This document shows, piece after piece, positions 62,748 through 64,000 of a stretch of DNA of 64,000 nt. The position numbers and the translations under genes are program-made. Position 1 is the stretch's first letter. Each line of letters begins with the position of its first letter. A model generated the notes under the pieces. The model saw only the letters and a list, made by a program, of their open reading frames with translations, searched no databases and was not told the DNA's origin. This DNA comes from Psychromarinibacter sediminicola. Its GTDB lineage: Bacteria > Pseudomonadota > Alphaproteobacteria > Rhodobacterales > Rhodobacteraceae. The stretch spans positions 58,519-122,518 of the forward strand of contig NZ_JARGYC010000004.1 of NCBI RefSeq assembly GCF_029168335.1. The letters are read 5' to 3'.

Positions 62748-62795
62748 GAACCGCGAAAACCCAAGTCCGACCAAGTCCGACAAGGAGACACGACG

Positions 62796-63941
62796 ATGAA
62801 GAAGATGGACAACACCACCCGCTACGAGCGCCTGCGCGCGCGCTACATGAACGGCGATCTGGACCGCCGGACGTTCCTGGGCCTTCTGGGCGCGGCCGGC
62901 GCGGCCTATGGCGTGGTCACGCCCTACCGCGCGCTGGCGCAGGAGGTCAGCGAGGTGCGCTTCGACGGCTGGGGCGGCGTGGTGTCCGAGGCGCTGCGCG
63001 AGAACGCCTTCGACCCGTTCACCGAGGCGACCGGCATTGAGGTGGTCGACGGCACCTTCGGCGGCGCCGACGAATACATCAGCCGGGTCAAGGCCAGCCA
63101 GCCGGGCGAATACAACATCGCCCACCTGTCCGGCGTGTTCGACTATGCGCGCTATCACAACCTCGGGCTGTCCACGACGCTGAACGAGGACAATATCCCG
63201 AACCTGCAATACGTGATCCCGAAACTGATCGACGTGTTCCGCAACGTGACCGACGGCAACCTGTCCTGCGTGCCCTACGACTACGGCACCACCGGCATCG
63301 CCTATAACCGGGCCCACATCTCGGACGAGGAGATGCAGGAGAAGGGCGCGAACATCCTGATCGACCCCGCCTACGAGGGCAAGATCGCCGGGTGGAGCGA
63401 CTGGCGCACCCGCATCTGGTTCGCCGCGCTGCAGACCGGGCAGGACCCCAACAACGCCACCGACATGGACGCGATCTGGGAGGCGATCCGCACCCATCGC
63501 GACCTGGCGCTGAAATACTGGGGCTCGGGCGCCGAGTTGATGAGCCTGCTGGCGGAAGAGGAAATCTACGTCACCGAGGGCTGGTCCGGCCGCATCTACG
63601 CGCTGCAGGAGCAGGGCCACGACATCGGCTACATGGACCCGCCGAACGGCTACGGCTGGCAGGAATGCATGTTCGTCCTGAAGGGCTCGCCGATGGAGGC
63701 CTGCGAGGAGCTTCTGAACTTCATGCTGGAGCCCGAGACGGCGATCGCGGTGGCCGAGGGGCAGAACTATCCGCCCGCGCTCGACCCGCAGAAGGTCGAC
63801 CTGGGCGACAAGATCCCCAAGCTGCCCGCCTTCGACCCGACCGGCACGCTCGACGGGCTGACCTTCGCCGACCCGGCCTACTGGAACAGCCACGAGCAGG
63901 AATGGTCCAAGACCTTCGGCCGGGTGCAGAAGGGTTACTGA
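62796..63941 (+). CDS. ABC substrate-binding protein (PotD/PotF-like)
   Basis: A 381-aa periplasmic binding protein with a Tat signal (DRRTFLG at residues 23-29; cleavage expected after Ala48 of YRALAQ). The mature part begins VRFDGWGGVVSEALRENAF. AAGGAGACAC precedes the ATG, and a 10-bp tandem repeat CCAAGTCCGA (62761-62780) lies just ahead. No ATPase gene is present in the window, so it must lie to the right or be shared. Confidence 0.88.
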   Translation: MKKMDNTTRYERLRARYMNGDLDRRTFLGLLGAAGAAYGVVTPYRALAQEVSEVRFDGWGGVVSEALRENAFDPFTEATGIEVVDGTFGGADEYISRVKASQPGEYNIAHLSGVFDYARYHNLGLSTTLNEDNIPNLQYVIPKLIDVFRNVTDGNLSCVPYDYGTTGIAYNRAHISDEEMQEKGANILIDPAYEGKIAGWSDWRTRIWFAALQTGQDPNNATDMDAIWEAIRTHRDLALKYWGSGAELMSLLAEEEIYVTEGWSGRIYALQEQGHDIGYMDPPNGYGWQECMFVLKGSPMEACEELLNFMLEPETAIAVAEGQNYPPALDPQKVDLGDKIPKLPAFDPTGTLDGLTFADPAYWNSHEQEWSKTFGRVQKGY

Positions 63942-63957
63942 GCCGCCATGACAACCA

Positions 63958-63983
63958 CCCCCCTCCCCTGACAGGGGGGAGGG
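63958..63983 (+). other. GC-rich imperfect hairpin after the PotD-like gene
   Basis: CCCCCCTCCCCT and AGGGGGGAGGG can pair imperfectly around GAC, 16 bases after the stop codon. It could be a terminator or a common intergenic repeat; the window ends 17 bases later. Confidence 0.35.
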
Positions 63984-64000
63984 CCGGGGAGGGGGCGGCC

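Overview
The window looks like a chromosomal segment of a high-GC alphaproteobacterium, most likely Rhodobacterales (Roseobacter/Paracoccaceae type). The reasons are the uniformly GC-rich third positions, tightly overlapping ATGA/GTGA operons, the number of ABC and TRAP uptake systems, and surface-glycan genes of types familiar from that group (a Core-2/I-branching type transferase, GT2_4-type transferases, a PF03567-like sulfotransferase). No tRNA, rRNA, phage, complete insertion sequence or CRISPR array was recognised. These calls come from reading the sequence and from family knowledge; no database search was run.

Layout. 1-0.9 kb: 3' end of a TRAP large permease. 1.0-1.6 kb: flavin reductase. 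1.6-9.7 kb: LysR regulator divergent from an arabinoside operon (AraD1/GguC-like protein, GH51 arabinofuranosidase, complete CUT1 sugar ABC transporter). 9.7-13.8 kb, minus strand: a four-gene, translationally coupled operon of an RraA-type aldolase, two different ATP-grasp ligases and an Ldh-type dehydrogenase, with palindromic sites upstream. This is the strongest candidate for an undescribed small-molecule pathway. 14.3-15.0 kb: a PhyH-like oxygenase. 15.2-26.8 kb: a GH4 glycosidase with a family-5 (peptide/oligosaccharide type) ABC importer, a 493-aa protein of unknown function and a TolB-like beta-propeller, with a divergent AraC regulator. 26.9-30.3 kb: rmlCBDA for dTDP-L-rhamnose.

30.4-40.4 kb: a self-contained uptake and CoA-catabolism unit. 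A Liv-type ABC operon with an alpha/beta hydrolase faces a TetR, PaaG-like isomerase, acyl-CoA ligase, MaoC, MaoC operon. The same 18-bp dyad lies in the promoters of both operons, so the TetR protein very probably controls both. Between their 3' ends sits a cluster of copies of a structured dispersed repeat, which has one more full copy at 59.3-59.6 kb.

40.5-47.4 kb: surface-glycan enzymes (a glycosyltransferase-methyltransferase fusion, two GT2_4-type transferases, a sulfotransferase-like protein and an alpha/beta-hydrolase-like protein). 47.5-53.2 kb: glutaryl-CoA dehydrogenase, a uracil-DNA glycosylase family protein, SseB, a GNAT/CelD-type protein, a cupin and an HxlR regulator. 53.2-53.7 kb: an AT-richer patch with a candidate 24-residue hydrophobic peptide. 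53.7-56.7 kb: a cupin, a PF03567-type sulfotransferase and a branching transferase. 56.8-59.8 kb: HIT protein, zinc-finger protein, TrhA/hemolysin III, pirin and a 45-aa protein. 60.0-63.9 kb: LysR regulator divergent from a PotB/PotC/PotD-like ABC operon whose ATPase is not in the window.

Overall this is the genome of a nutritionally versatile heterotroph. Five transport systems are each paired with their own catabolic enzymes or regulator, and two groups of genes build rhamnosylated and possibly sulfated surface polysaccharide.
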